A model generated the notes under the pieces. That model ran no database searches. It saw only the letters and a list, made by a program, of their open reading frames with translations, and was not told where the DNA came from. Positions 42,025 to 52,339 of a stretch of 64,000 bases of DNA are shown one piece after another. The stretch is from contig SPJS01000063.1 in the NCBI GenBank assembly GCA_006844705.1, positions 1-64,000 of the forward strand, in the 5' to 3' direction. Origin of the DNA: Methylococcaceae bacterium (GTDB taxonomy: Bacteria; Pseudomonadota; Gammaproteobacteria; Methylococcales; Methylomonadaceae). Numbering within the stretch: position 1 is the stretch's first letter; every line of letters begins with the position of its first letter. The position numbers and the translations under genes were made by a program.

Positions 42025-43872
42025 CTATTTCTTTTTCCCTCTTCCTTTAGTGGTTGTATCGGAAGTAGCAACATAAACAGTAACAACCTGATTAACCACA
42101 TTCCCTGCCGTATCTTCTACAATTGCGGTAATTTGATGCGAACCGCTCGATGCTTTGCGCGTATTCCAGCTACAACTCAACGTCTCTACACCGACATTAC
42201 TGCACAAGGTTGCGTCATCTACTAATAGATTCATGTGCGCAATTCCGACATTATCCTGTGCGGTTACACTGATATTGACGGTACGACTCACTGTACTTCC
42301 TCCAGCCGGGTTAAAAATATTGACAGAGGGAGGTGTAGTATCTTCCTCTTCCGGTACATTATCCACAATCAGACTGAAGGCACTGGAGCTACCCTCATTA
42401 CCTGCTGTATCTTGTGCTTTGGCTACTACACTGACTGAACCATCCATCGTTTGAGTGGAATCCCAGCTAAACAGATATGGCGCAGTTAAATCACTACCAA
42501 TAAGTTCGCTATCAATAAACAGGTCGACCTGACTTACCCCAACATTATCTGTTGCTGATATCTCGATCAATACGTCTCCACTGGTGGTAGCATTATGCTG
42601 AGGACTCAAGATAGACACAACGGGAGCTTGGCTGTCGACACTGGAATAACTTTTTGCTAATGCAACTGCGGCAGCGGCATTCACGCGACCATGTCCATAA
42701 TAAGGGTGAACATTAGAACCTGCTACCAGATCATCAGCAGACTGCTCCAATACATCTTCAACTTCTTCTGGTGTCAGATAAGGGTTAGCCGACATTATCA
42801 ATGCGACCACGCCCGCCGTAGCGGGGCTGGCAAAAGATGTTCCTAACGCAACCGCATACCCACCGTTTGTTTGCAGGGTATAAATATCTTCTCCTGGTGC
42901 GGCAACATCTACTATTGAGCCATAATTGGAAAAACCAGCTTTTACATCACTGCTGGTTGTCGCTGAAACATTAATGATATACGGGTTATCCGCATACCCA
43001 TAATCCATCGAAGAATTACCCGCTGCAGCCACTGCAACACCGCCTAAACCTCTTAAATACTGTGCCGCATCTTTAACGACATTATCCACGCTGATGTTTA
43101 TGTCGTAGCTCATGTTAATGACATCTGCACCATTGTCTGCCGCCCAGATAATTCCATTTGCAATTGCACTGGACGTTGCAACGCCATCACTACGATCCGT
43201 CACTCTGATAGGCATAATATTGGCGTCCCAGGCAACCGATGACATCCCCATCCCATTGTTACTGATTGCCGCGACTGTGCCAGCAACCCCGGTTCCGTGC
43301 CAATGTACCGGGCTGGTATCAGAATTATTACTGGCTGAATTCCAGCCTGGCACCATATTCGCGGCAAGATCAGGATGATCACTTTCTACCCCGGTATCCA
43401 GAATTGCTACTGTAACGCCTGCACCTGCAGTATCATCCCACGCAGTCAACGCGCCTATTTTAGGCAAATGCCATTGCAGGTAATAATAAGCATCATTTGG
43501 CGCTGAAGCGCTCAGGGCAACCAGTTGATCTCGTTCTGCATATTCAATATTGGGATTATTGCGTAATGCTTTAATCACTGCATCTTCTGCCTGCTCAGGT
43601 ACTTCAACCACATGCACACCGATCTTTTGCATGCGTGCTTTTGAACGGCCATTACTGCGCTGCAGAATTCTCTCCAACTTCTCTTTTGACACCCCCGCTT
43701 TAGGCTTTACAATAATCTGGCCTTCCACCCAGTGGACACCATGTGCTGCTCCGGCTGCTGTTGGGTAACGTTTGAAGTGTTCATTGATATTGCTGAAATC
43801 TATTGGTTGAGACGCGGAGGTATATCCAGTTGCCAAAAACAGCAGACTGGATAAGGTGATCGTTTTTTTCAT
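42025..43872 (-). CDS. subtilisin-like S8 serine protease with Ig-like repeats (copy 2)
   Basis: 615 residues with the same plan as its neighbour: signal peptide, a slightly longer spacer, I9-like propeptide (GQIIVKPKAGVSKEKLERIL), catalytic Asp (AILDTGVESDHPD), His (HWHGTGVAGT) and Ser (GTSFASPATAG), two Ig-like domains and a basic end (KGRGKKK). The two proteins are closely similar along their length, so a tandem duplication is clear. The ribosome binding site is AGGAATTAATC. It has its own terminator, so the pair is not one transcript. Confidence 0.93.
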   Translation of the reverse strand: MKKTITLSSLLFLATGYTSASQPIDFSNINEHFKRYPTAAGAAHGVHWVEGQIIVKPKAGVSKEKLERILQRSNGRSKARMQKIGVHVVEVPEQAEDAVIKALRNNPNIEYAERDQLVALSASAPNDAYYYLQWHLPKIGALTAWDDTAGAGVTVAILDTGVESDHPDLAANMVPGWNSASNNSDTSPVHWHGTGVAGTVAAISNNGMGMSSVAWDANIMPIRVTDRSDGVATSSAIANGIIWAADNGADVINMSYDINISVDNVVKDAAQYLRGLGGVAVAAAGNSSMDYGYADNPYIINVSATTSSDVKAGFSNYGSIVDVAAPGEDIYTLQTNGGYAVALGTSFASPATAGVVALIMSANPYLTPEEVEDVLEQSADDLVAGSNVHPYYGHGRVNAAAAVALAKSYSSVDSQAPVVSILSPQHNATTSGDVLIEISATDNVGVSQVDLFIDSELIGSDLTAPYLFSWDSTQTMDGSVSVVAKAQDTAGNEGSSSAFSLIVDNVPEEEDTTPPSVNIFNPAGGSTVSRTVNISVTAQDNVGIAHMNLLVDDATLCSNVGVETLSCSWNTRKASSGSHQITAIVEDTAGNVVNQVVTVYVATSDTTTKGRGKKK

Positions 43873-44012
43873 GATTAATTCCTGGTAAAAAAATTTCCAT
43901 CTTGGATTTTCCGTTGATGTAAATTTAGGGGAATCAATACGGTTTATTTGTGAGCTTTATCTCCTAACACCGAGAAAAAAGTTATCTACGTCACATGTTG
44001 TAACATACCTGT

Positions 44013-46298
44013 TTATCTGTTTTGCAATGCTTTTCCCAACGCCTGCGCCATTGCACCTTGCGGAGTTGGTTTTTTCTCACCACGTTTTTTCTCAGATCTG
44101 GGTTTTGAACGATCAGGCTGTTCTGCTGCCTGTTTCATGGACAAGGAAATGCGCTTACGCTGTTCATCCACGTCCAGCACCGTCACATTGACCAAATCCC
44201 CCGTTTTGACCACGGTATGCGGATCTTTTACAAACGTATCGGCAAGATGGGAAATATGTACCAGGCCATCCTGATGCACGCCGATGTCGACAAAGGCACC
44301 AAAGTTAGCCACATTGGTGATCACGCCATTCAGCGTCATGCCCTGTTCCAGGTCATTGATAGTTTCAATGCCTTTTTTATATTCCACGCTTTTAAATTCT
44401 GGGCGCGGGTCACGACCGGGTTTATCCAGTTCCTGCAAAATATCCGTCACAGTGGGCAGACCAAACTGCTCACTGGTATATTTTTGAGCGTGCAGGCTTT
44501 TCAAAAAGGAACTCTGCCCCATCAGTTCAGTCAGCGTTTTACCGGTATCTTCCAGAATTGCATTGACTACCGGATACGCTTCCGGATGCACAGCCGAGGC
44601 ATCCAGCGGATTGTCGCCCTCGCTGATTCGCAAGAACCCGGCAGCTTGTTCAAAGGCTTTATCACCCAGGCGCGGGACTTTTTTCAATTGTTTTCGATTT
44701 TTGAATGAACCATTTTCGTCACGAAATTTAACAATATTTTCGCTCACCCCAGCATTCAACCCGGAAACCTGTTTGAGCAATTCTGCCGAGGCGGTGTTTA
44801 CATCCACGCCCACTGCATTCACACAGTCTTCCACCACGCCATCCAGACTACGCGACAATTGCACCTGATTCACATCATGTTGATATTGCCCGACGCCAAT
44901 GGATTTAGGCTCGATTTTAACCAGTTCGGCCAGCGGGTCTTGCAATCGACGGGCAATGGAGACTGCCCCGCGCAAAGAGACATCCAGCTCGGGAAATTCT
45001 TTACTCGCCAGTTCTGAAGCGGAATACACTGACGCGCCAGCCTCTGAAATCATGATTTTCTGAAGCTTCAGCTCGCTGTGTTGTTTCATCAAATCAGCAA
45101 CCAGTTGGTCGGTTTCTCTTGATGCCGTGCCATTACCTATGCTGACCAAATCAACGTGATGCTTTTCAATCAAGCGGGCTAATGTGGCTATCGATTTATC
45201 CCATTGATTTCTTGGTGCATGCGGATAAATCGTTTCTGTCGCCAGTAACTTGCCTGTCGCATCCACGACCGCCACCTTCACTCCGGTACGAATACCCGGA
45301 TCCAGTCCCATCGTGGCACTCGCGCCCGCCGGCGCCGCCAGTAACAGGTCCCGCAGATTGCGTGCAAACACATTGATGGCCTCCTGTTCGGCCTGTTCGC
45401 GCAAGCGCATTTTTAAATCTATGTCGATACGCGTAAACAGTTTGATTTTCCATCCCAGACGACTGGCTTCGGCCAGCCATTTGTCTGCGGCCAGGCCGCT
45501 TTCGGTTACATTCAGCTGTCTGGCTACGCGCCGGGTACATTGGAGATGCGCCTCGCTATCATCTTCGGCCGGTTGCAAGGTCAGGGTTAAAATGTCTTCA
45601 TTACGTCCGCGCAGCAACGCCAACGCCCGATGCGATGGAATTTTGCTGATCGCTTCCTGATAATCAAAATAATCCTTGAACTTGGCGCCTTCTTTTTCTT
45701 TGTCCTTAACGACACGGGCGCACAGAATTCCCTGTTTCCAGACCTGCTCACGCAATTCCTGAATCAATTCAGCGTCTTCAGCCAATCGCTCCATGATAAT
45801 CTGCTTTGCACCTTCCAGTGCGGCAGCCACATCTGTTACGCCTTTTTCTGCATCAACATAGGCTTCGGCTGCTTGCTCAGGCAGCAGCGAGCGATCATCC
45901 AGCAGCGCATCTGCCAATGGCTCCAGCCCGGCTTCACGCGCCTGTTGAGCCTTGGTTCTGCGTTTCGGTTTATAGGGCAGATATAAATCTTCCAACAGGG
46001 TTTTACTGTCAGCTTTCCTGATTTGTTTTTCCAGTTCCGAAGTCAGTTTGCCTTGCTTTTTAATGCTTTCCAGAATGGTATCCCGGCGTGCATTCAATTC
46101 GCGCAGGTACAGTAGGCGTTCTTCCAGAGTTCTTAACTGGCTGTCATCCAAACCTTTGGTCACTTCTTTACGGTATCGCGCAATGAAAGGAACCGTTGCG
46201 CCTTCATCCAGCAACTGAACGGCAGCTTCAACTTGCGAAGGGGATACGGAAAGTTGTTGAGATATGGCTTGAATGACATCCATCTGAGCGGCCTGCAA
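44013..46298 (-). CDS. tex: Tex-family transcription accessory RNA-binding protein
   Basis: 761 residues, near the family's usual length. N-terminal helical Tex domain ([17 protein letters not shown]), YqgF/RNase-H-like domain ([16 protein letters not shown], near 330), helix-hairpin-helix repeats ([28 protein letters not shown]) and a C-terminal S1 domain ([19 protein letters not shown]). Tex binds RNA and affects transcription; in bacteria it is widely conserved and not usually essential. The basic Lys/Arg/Pro tail is normal. It is monocistronic on the minus strand. Confidence 0.97.
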   Translation of the reverse strand: MQAAQMDVIQAISQQLSVSPSQVEAAVQLLDEGATVPFIARYRKEVTKGLDDSQLRTLEERLLYLRELNARRDTILESIKKQGKLTSELEKQIRKADSKTLLEDLYLPYKPKRRTKAQQAREAGLEPLADALLDDRSLLPEQAAEAYVDAEKGVTDVAAALEGAKQIIMERLAEDAELIQELREQVWKQGILCARVVKDKEKEGAKFKDYFDYQEAISKIPSHRALALLRGRNEDILTLTLQPAEDDSEAHLQCTRRVARQLNVTESGLAADKWLAEASRLGWKIKLFTRIDIDLKMRLREQAEQEAINVFARNLRDLLLAAPAGASATMGLDPGIRTGVKVAVVDATGKLLATETIYPHAPRNQWDKSIATLARLIEKHHVDLVSIGNGTASRETDQLVADLMKQHSELKLQKIMISEAGASVYSASELASKEFPELDVSLRGAVSIARRLQDPLAELVKIEPKSIGVGQYQHDVNQVQLSRSLDGVVEDCVNAVGVDVNTASAELLKQVSGLNAGVSENIVKFRDENGSFKNRKQLKKVPRLGDKAFEQAAGFLRISEGDNPLDASAVHPEAYPVVNAILEDTGKTLTELMGQSSFLKSLHAQKYTSEQFGLPTVTDILQELDKPGRDPRPEFKSVEYKKGIETINDLEQGMTLNGVITNVANFGAFVDIGVHQDGLVHISHLADTFVKDPHTVVKTGDLVNVTVLDVDEQRKRISLSMKQAAEQPDRSKPRSEKKRGEKKPTPQGAMAQALGKALQNR

Positions 46299-46390
46299 TT
46301 AAAAAAGCGGGCATCATAGCATGGCTGATGTTTGACTAGATAGTATTGCCGGAAACCGGGTCACGACTTGCAAAATGTAACGATAACAAT

Positions 46391-46460
46391 AAGGAACCTC
46401 TGATCAAGTCCAATTATTTTTAGCTTGCTAAATTCTAACCAACTTAATCAGAGGTTCCTT
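46391..46460. mobile_element. 70-bp MITE, intact copy
   Basis: AAGGAACCTCTGATCAAG at the left and the inverted CTTAATCAGAGGTTCCTT at the right (one difference) enclose 34 bp. It is the empty-site version of 41692-41850. It lies between tex and the LuxR-type gene and overlaps the stop codon of the latter. Confidence 0.9.
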
Positions 46461-47079
46461 AAGAACATTCTTTAATAAATACGGCCAAATGTAATCGATC
46501 CGCAACATTTAATTTACGAAAAATGGAGGTTAAGTGAGCTTTGACGGTACGTTCGGAAATATTCAGCTGGTTGGCTATGCGTTTGTTACTCTTGCCAGAC
46601 GCTATCATCGCGGCCACATCTTTTTCACGCTTTGACAGGGTATCAAGTAATGCCTGGGCTTGGTGTTGTTCTTCATTGGTGTGTTGTGGTTTATGTCTGG
46701 AGACCGATTTAATCACCTGAGGAATGAGTGCACGTTGCAACCAGATATCCCCCACCAAAATTCTTTCAACCGCCTTTTGCAATAAGACCGCTGACTCTGA
46801 CATATCAAAATAGCCTGAAGCAGAACGCAACACAGCATCCACTTGTTTATCTTCGGGCCATTGCTGTCCAATGATCAATACATTGCATTGTGTATCTTCA
46901 ATAAACTTCATCATCAATTGTTGATCAACCTCAATCAATGCTGCATGCAGTATGATCAAATGGGCATGCTCTGTATTAAGTAAATGATCTTGAGCACTAA
47001 TTTCATGATGATTTGCCAACGCAAAACAGCAGATGTCTATCTGCGCTTGATCTGAACAAATTATCAAAATGTTGGCCAA
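46459..47079 (-). CDS. LuxR-family regulator with degenerate receiver
   Basis: About 206 residues. The N-terminal part (ANILIICSDQAQ, LIILHAALIE, NVLIIGQQW) has the strand pattern of a receiver, but the phospho-acceptor Asp is replaced by His-Ala, so it is a pseudoreceiver like those of VpsT/CsgD-type biofilm regulators. The C-terminal HTH is LSKREKDVAAMIASGKSNKRI and ISERTVKAHL. The frame extends to 47196 with ATG, but that extension is an implausible hydrophobic peptide; TTG at 47079, next to the first receiver strand, is preferred. The final stop codon is partly formed by a MITE end. The nearby pga operon suggests a role in PGA control. Confidence 0.8.
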   Translation of the reverse strand: MANILIICSDQAQIDICCFALANHHEISAQDHLLNTEHAHLIILHAALIEVDQQLMMKFIEDTQCNVLIIGQQWPEDKQVDAVLRSASGYFDMSESAVLLQKAVERILVGDIWLQRALIPQVIKSVSRHKPQHTNEEQHQAQALLDTLSKREKDVAAMIASGKSNKRIANQLNISERTVKAHLTSIFRKLNVADRLHLAVFIKECS

Positions 47080-47326
47080 TGTGATGTCCGAAATGATGAA
47101 GTAATGTATAAAAAAATATATGAAGTCAGCATATTTGCAAGCCCACACTACACGATTTAAAACAATTCTCTTGGCGAACCTAAAGCAACATGGCAATTAA
47201 ATAATTAAACGCTATATTTATGAAAATTGCTTTGATACAAGGCGTTAGTACCTATGTACACTGACTAAATTGATCCTACGGTTTATAATTACCAGACTTT
47301 TGTTACCCATTTAATAATTACACCCC

Positions 47327-47740
47327 ATGCCTGACATTTATATCATTGATAAACACACGCATATTTCTGATGTCTGCCACAGTCTGAAACAGGAATATCT
47401 TCGTTTTGACAATGCAACCGAAGCAATGAATACGCTGGAGAATGTCACTGAGGCCGTGGTGTTATTAAATTACGCCGTAAAAACTGATGAAACTGCTGAA
47501 TTTATTGAAGTGTTAACACAAAACAATTCAACGCTTAAAATAATTGTCATTGGCCGTGATTTACCAGATAACGATGTTATCCTGTGTTTTCTGGCTGGCG
47601 CTATTGGCTTCCAGGACAACCATACACTTGATCGGTATATTTCAAAGCTGGTTTCAGTTGTACAGGCGGGAGAAGCCTGGATATCACGTCGCCTGGTTGC
47701 GTCCATGTTGACCTATTGGCGTGAACAGACACTGGCGTAA
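47327..47740 (+). CDS. stand-alone pseudoreceiver protein
   Basis: 137 residues with the strand-helix pattern of a NarL/VpsT-type receiver (DIYIIDKHTH, AVVLLNYAV, KIIVIGRDLP, AWISRRLVASML). The expected Asp in strand 3 is Asn (LLNYAV), and the protein stops where the linker to a HTH would begin. It resembles the receiver half of its divergent neighbour, including the GEAWISRRL/GDIWLQRAL linker. Possible roles are a dimer partner that titrates the LuxR-type regulator, or a truncated regulator. No good ribosome binding site is visible, so the start is uncertain. Confidence 0.65.
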   Translation: MPDIYIIDKHTHISDVCHSLKQEYLRFDNATEAMNTLENVTEAVVLLNYAVKTDETAEFIEVLTQNNSTLKIIVIGRDLPDNDVILCFLAGAIGFQDNHTLDRYISKLVSVVQAGEAWISRRLVASMLTYWREQTLA

Positions 47741-47940
47741 TTTCATTCCATATACAGATCCCGTCTTAAAAAATAGCCCGCTAGACGCTTGCATTTTTCT
47801 TTTCTCTCGCAAAGATATAGAATTACTTTAGAAAACAAACTGAAACAATTGATTTATCAGGTTTTATAGACCTTTGTTTAATAGTCTGTTGTTGGGTTAA
47901 TATTCATACAAACTGCTGGTTTGCTTGTTTTCATATTTGA

Positions 47941-50433
47941 ATGACAATCAGGCCATTTCAGTTTTTTAAAGCATTGATTATGTCTGCCTCTTCCATGATG
48001 CGTCTTTTTATTAGAAGTCTATTTTTTCTGTGGTCCGTTCAGGTCGCAGCCATGCCCTCAACACAGGATGACCCGCGTTATCGTAAAGCTCTTGAATTAG
48101 CGCAAACCGGCAAAACCCAGCAGGCAATTATTTTTCTGGAAGAACTTACTGCGCAATTTCCCAGCGAAGTCCGTTATCAATATGACCTGATCCAGGTGTT
48201 GGGATGGGCGGGAAATGACAGCAAAGTCATCGACATGAGTCAAACATTCTCTATTGATGAGTTACCCGTGTATGTGCTGAACAGCATGGCGCGCGCGTAT
48301 CGCAATCTGCAACACTTTGCCAAAGCTGAATTACTTTACCGGAAAATTCTACGCTTTGATGAAACGCATTTTGATTCAATCCTTGGTCTCGCCAGTGTAC
48401 TGATCGATCAGCAAAAACTGCCAGAAGCAGACATCCTGATTCAACAGGCATTGACTGCAAAACCTCTGAATAGCAATGCCTTGCTCGTAAAAGCTTATTT
48501 GATGGAGTCCCGTCAGGATTATCTGGAAGCCTCGGTCTGTTATAAGCGCGTATTGGATCAAACTCGGGCACACCGCGATGCTGTTCGAGGTTATGTGTTT
48601 GCCGTCAATCAGCTTAAATCACATATTCTCGCCTATGACATGGCTAAAAAGCACCGCTCATTTTTTAGTGATGAGGAATGGATCAAACTGAATTGGGATC
48701 GAGCAGCAACATTTATTCGCTGGGGAGAAGCGCCGGTCAAGAACCCACTGGATCGCTACGCCGAAACTGGCTATGCAATCGCGCTGATTGAAGACAATCT
48801 TGAGTTATTGGAAAAACTGCAACCACCCAATCAGAAAATATGGTGGGCCCGTGCGCAGTTTGATCTGATGGTGGCACTGCGTGACCGTAAACTAATGCGT
48901 GATGTGGTCAAAATTTATGACCAATTACAGCAACAACAGATTTCACTACCTGCCTATGCCAAAATTGCCGCCGCCGATGCTTTTCTGTTTCTCCAACAAC
49001 CAGAAACGGCACGCGATTTATACCAGGACGTCCTGACCGAATTTCCACAAAGCTACAATGCCGGTATCTCACTGGCTACCGCATTAATTGAAACAGAAGA
49101 CATTGAAGACGCTATCGAACAAGCTGAACAAATGGCGGCGTTGCAACCCAAAAAACTGTGGTACAAAAGTCCGAAAGGCGGCGAAATTTTATATTCGCGG
49201 GGCAACCCGAAAAAAACCGAAACGGAACTGGCCAGTACTAAATTCACCGCTTATGCTGATCGTCTGGCCCACGCATTTGATCGCAGTGAATTTCTTTACT
49301 CGAATGCTTCTTACAACACCAACCTCCGCAGTACCCGCTCACATATCGCGCTTTATCGTGGCTGGCCGCGCGCAGCAAAAGAACAATTCCTGACGGCATT
49401 AAATATTGATGCAGATCATCTGGGGTTACAGTCCGGCCTGAGTTCAGCCTATCATGATTTACGTGAATATCAGCTGGAAGAGCAAAACACCCTGGCGTTG
49501 TATGACCATTATTCCGAGAATAATGGTGTCCAGAAACTGAAACGCTTATGGGATATTCACAATATGCGTGAATTTAAAGTGTTCACCCAGGGCGGTTTCA
49601 GCTCCGGCTCGGCACTGGGCAGTGAATCTGTCAGTGTCGATGCTTATTTATATTCCCGTCCGCTTGATTATCAGTGGCGGGCATTTACCCGTTTTCGCTG
49701 GCAAACCGGCAAATTTCAGGAAGGCCGCGGCTATTTTGAACGCTATGGCGTGGGGCTGGAATATGCCATCCCCGACTGGCTGGCCAATGCCGAAATTCAC
49801 TATGATACCTTTGACGGCTCGGCGCTGGGTGCACGTTTTGACGTCACCCATGGCTTTGATGACCACTGGTCAGCTTCACTACATTTTGATTCGCATAGCG
49901 ACCAGATTTCCTTACGTGGCTTTAGAAGTGGTGTGACCGCTTATGGCCAACAGTTTGTGGTGCGATATCGCACACATGAATCGCGCCAGTTTGAACTGCG
50001 TCAGCACTACTTTAACTACAGTGACAACAATAATCGCTATGCGGCTTATTTTGATTACTTCGAGCGCTGGATCAGCGGCCCCATTTACAAATTTTCCACG
50101 CGTTTGAATATGGGTTATTCGCATAACAGTAACAGTGATGTGTTTTATTACAGCCCGGCCAATGATATGTCCGCCTCAATCACGCTGGATAACGACATCC
50201 TCACTTATCGTCATTATGATCTCGCCTTTAATCAACGCATCGCACTGACAATTGGTCCCTACTGGCAGGACCACCAGGGCACAGATATAGTCGGCCAGAT
50301 TCTGTATGAACATCGCTGGCAGGCACATGACCGTTATCAACTGGTCTATGGAGCAACTCACGGCTATCCTGTTTATGACGGTATCCGCGAAACCACCTGG
50401 CAATTCCACCTGAATTTGAATATCCGATTTTAA
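47941..50433 (+). CDS. pgaA: poly-beta-1,6-N-acetylglucosamine export porin PgaA
   Basis: 830 residues. A signal-type N-terminus, a TPR superhelix (about 45-500) and a C-terminal outer-membrane beta barrel (about 530-830, ending in the aromatic FHLNLNIRF). PgaA exports partly deacetylated PNAG across the outer membrane. It is first in pgaABCD, 2 bp from pgaB. The N-terminus is ambiguous: the frame starts at 47941, but in-frame ATGs at 47980, 47995 and 47998 lie closer to the hydrophobic segment and none has a strong ribosome binding site. The upstream 200 bp (47741-47940) holds no gene and presumably the promoter. Confidence 0.93.
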   Translation: MTIRPFQFFKALIMSASSMMRLFIRSLFFLWSVQVAAMPSTQDDPRYRKALELAQTGKTQQAIIFLEELTAQFPSEVRYQYDLIQVLGWAGNDSKVIDMSQTFSIDELPVYVLNSMARAYRNLQHFAKAELLYRKILRFDETHFDSILGLASVLIDQQKLPEADILIQQALTAKPLNSNALLVKAYLMESRQDYLEASVCYKRVLDQTRAHRDAVRGYVFAVNQLKSHILAYDMAKKHRSFFSDEEWIKLNWDRAATFIRWGEAPVKNPLDRYAETGYAIALIEDNLELLEKLQPPNQKIWWARAQFDLMVALRDRKLMRDVVKIYDQLQQQQISLPAYAKIAAADAFLFLQQPETARDLYQDVLTEFPQSYNAGISLATALIETEDIEDAIEQAEQMAALQPKKLWYKSPKGGEILYSRGNPKKTETELASTKFTAYADRLAHAFDRSEFLYSNASYNTNLRSTRSHIALYRGWPRAAKEQFLTALNIDADHLGLQSGLSSAYHDLREYQLEEQNTLALYDHYSENNGVQKLKRLWDIHNMREFKVFTQGGFSSGSALGSESVSVDAYLYSRPLDYQWRAFTRFRWQTGKFQEGRGYFERYGVGLEYAIPDWLANAEIHYDTFDGSALGARFDVTHGFDDHWSASLHFDSHSDQISLRGFRSGVTAYGQQFVVRYRTHESRQFELRQHYFNYSDNNNRYAAYFDYFERWISGPIYKFSTRLNMGYSHNSNSDVFYYSPANDMSASITLDNDILTYRHYDLAFNQRIALTIGPYWQDHQGTDIVGQILYEHRWQAHDRYQLVYGATHGYPVYDGIRETTWQFHLNLNIRF

Positions 50434-50435
50434 TT

Positions 50436-52310
50436 ATGCTCCGTTTAACCCTGCTTCTTGTCACTCTGTTCTTCTGCCAGCCGGGACTGGCAGACAACCG
50501 ATTTATCAGCCTGTGCTATCACGATGTCAAAGATGAATGGGATGATGACCCGATGACGGTCACCACTGAAAATCTCATTAGTCATTTTTCCTGGTTAAAA
50601 GAACATGGTTATCACCCAGTGAGCGTGCAGGATATTCTGGATGCCAAAGCGGGCAAGTTCAGATTACCGGAAAAAGCCGTATTGCTCAGCTTTGATGATG
50701 GCTATAAAAACTTTTACCACAAAATCTATCCTGCACTGAAGCTGTTTAATTACCCGGCCGTGTTTGGCGTGGTTACGTCCTGGCTGCAGGTCGCCGAAGG
50801 CGAATCAGTGCAATATGGCGACCAACAAAAAGCGCGGGAAGACTTTTTAAGCTGGGCGCAGATACGCGAGATGATGAATTCGGGACTGATTGAAATTGCC
50901 TCGCACAGTCATGATTTGCACCGCGGCCTGCAAGGAAACCCGCAAGGCAACAGCCAGCCTGCCGCGATTACCCGCCAGTATTTTCCAGCAACCGGGCTGT
51001 ATGAAAATGATTTCCACTATCTGCAACGGGTAAGGGATGATCTGAAACGCAGTGCGGATATTTTGCAGCAATATACCGGCAAACGTCCGCGAGTTATGGT
51101 CTGGCCGTATGGTGCATATAGCCGAGAAACCCAGGCCATTGCCCGCCAGCAGGGAATGACTCTTTCCCTTGCTCTGGACAGCAAAATTAATGCTGTTGAA
51201 GCCGTTGATGTAATTACCCGTCATTTGGTCATCGACAACCCAGATATCAATCACTATATCTACAGCATGCATCACCTTGAAGATCAGCAACCTATCCGCG
51301 TCGCACACGTTGATCTTGATTACATTTACGACCCGAATCCAGAGCAAATTAATGCCAACTTAAGCAAATTGCTGGATCGTATTAAACAAATGCGTATCAA
51401 TACAGTTTATCTGCAGGCATTTTCAGACCCCGATGGCGATGGCAATACTGATGCCTTGTATTTCCCAAATCGTCACATGCCGGTCAAGGCGGATTTGTTT
51501 AATCGCATCGCCTGGCAATTAAAGACTCGTGCACAGGTCAATGTGTATGCCTGGTTACCTGTTTTATCTTTTCAGTCAGACGTGCCGGAAGACTGGTGGG
51601 TGTATGAAAACAAAAACGGCAATATCATCAAAAGCACAAACAATTATCAGCGCCTGTCGCCATTTCACCCCGATGCCCGCCGCTGGGTGGGTGAAATCTA
51701 TCAAGATCTGGCGAAAACCAGTCATTTTTCCGGCATTCTGTTTCATGACGACGCCTTCCTGACTGATTTTGAAGATTTCAGTCCTTATGCCGTCACCCAA
51801 TTAAAAAGCTTGCCCCCCGCACAACAACTGGATAAAAAAATCACGGCATTAAGCGACTTCACCCACTATCTTGCTGAACAGGTTCGCTTTTATCGTCCGG
51901 AAATAAAAACTGCGCGCAATATGTACGCCAATGTGGTGATGCAACCGGTCAGCAGTGAGTGGTTTGCCCAGACCTTGCAAAACTTTCTGGACAATTACGA
52001 CTATGTCGCCCTCATGGCGATGCCGTATATAGAAAATGCTGAGCACCCGGAAAGCTGGCTGAAAGAACTGATTGCCAAAGTCGCTGCGCACCCTGATGCC
52101 TTGCAAAAAACTGTATTCGAGCTGCAAACCGTTGATTGGCGTACCCAGCAAAAAATACCGAATGACACGTTACGCACTCATTTGCAGATATTACAACGTC
52201 ATAACGTCATGAATTATGGCTACTACCCGGATGATTTTCATATCGACAGCCCTTCATTAAGCATGTTGAAAGAAATGATGACACTGGAAACCTTTCCTTA
52301 TGGCATTTAA
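50436..52310 (+). CDS. pgaB: poly-beta-1,6-N-acetylglucosamine N-deacetylase PgaB
   Basis: 624 residues, periplasmic. After a signal peptide (ends near GLADN) comes a CE4 polysaccharide deacetylase domain with SFDDGY (about 88-93), the metal His motif ASHSHDLHRG and WPYGAYS. The C-terminal GH153-type domain (from about 290; VDLDYIYDPNPEQI, FHDDAFLTDFED) binds and cleaves PNAG in E. coli PgaB. The lipobox Cys of enterobacterial PgaB is not obvious (LFFCQPG is a poor match). It is needed for export through PgaA. Confidence 0.95.
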   Translation: MLRLTLLLVTLFFCQPGLADNRFISLCYHDVKDEWDDDPMTVTTENLISHFSWLKEHGYHPVSVQDILDAKAGKFRLPEKAVLLSFDDGYKNFYHKIYPALKLFNYPAVFGVVTSWLQVAEGESVQYGDQQKAREDFLSWAQIREMMNSGLIEIASHSHDLHRGLQGNPQGNSQPAAITRQYFPATGLYENDFHYLQRVRDDLKRSADILQQYTGKRPRVMVWPYGAYSRETQAIARQQGMTLSLALDSKINAVEAVDVITRHLVIDNPDINHYIYSMHHLEDQQPIRVAHVDLDYIYDPNPEQINANLSKLLDRIKQMRINTVYLQAFSDPDGDGNTDALYFPNRHMPVKADLFNRIAWQLKTRAQVNVYAWLPVLSFQSDVPEDWWVYENKNGNIIKSTNNYQRLSPFHPDARRWVGEIYQDLAKTSHFSGILFHDDAFLTDFEDFSPYAVTQLKSLPPAQQLDKKITALSDFTHYLAEQVRFYRPEIKTARNMYANVVMQPVSSEWFAQTLQNFLDNYDYVALMAMPYIENAEHPESWLKELIAKVAAHPDALQKTVFELQTVDWRTQQKIPNDTLRTHLQILQRHNVMNYGYYPDDFHIDSPSLSMLKEMMTLETFPYGI

Positions 52311-52339
52311 ATTTCAACCTGTTAATAACGACGTAACTT

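Noticed and set aside
45250-45660. 136-codon plus-strand frame
   Set aside because: Antisense to tex, which is full length with all domains; no independent evidence.
47079-47196. N-terminal extension of the LuxR-type regulator
   Set aside because: The roughly 39 residues upstream are hydrophobic and aromatic without family support; the receiver-like fold begins at the later TTG.
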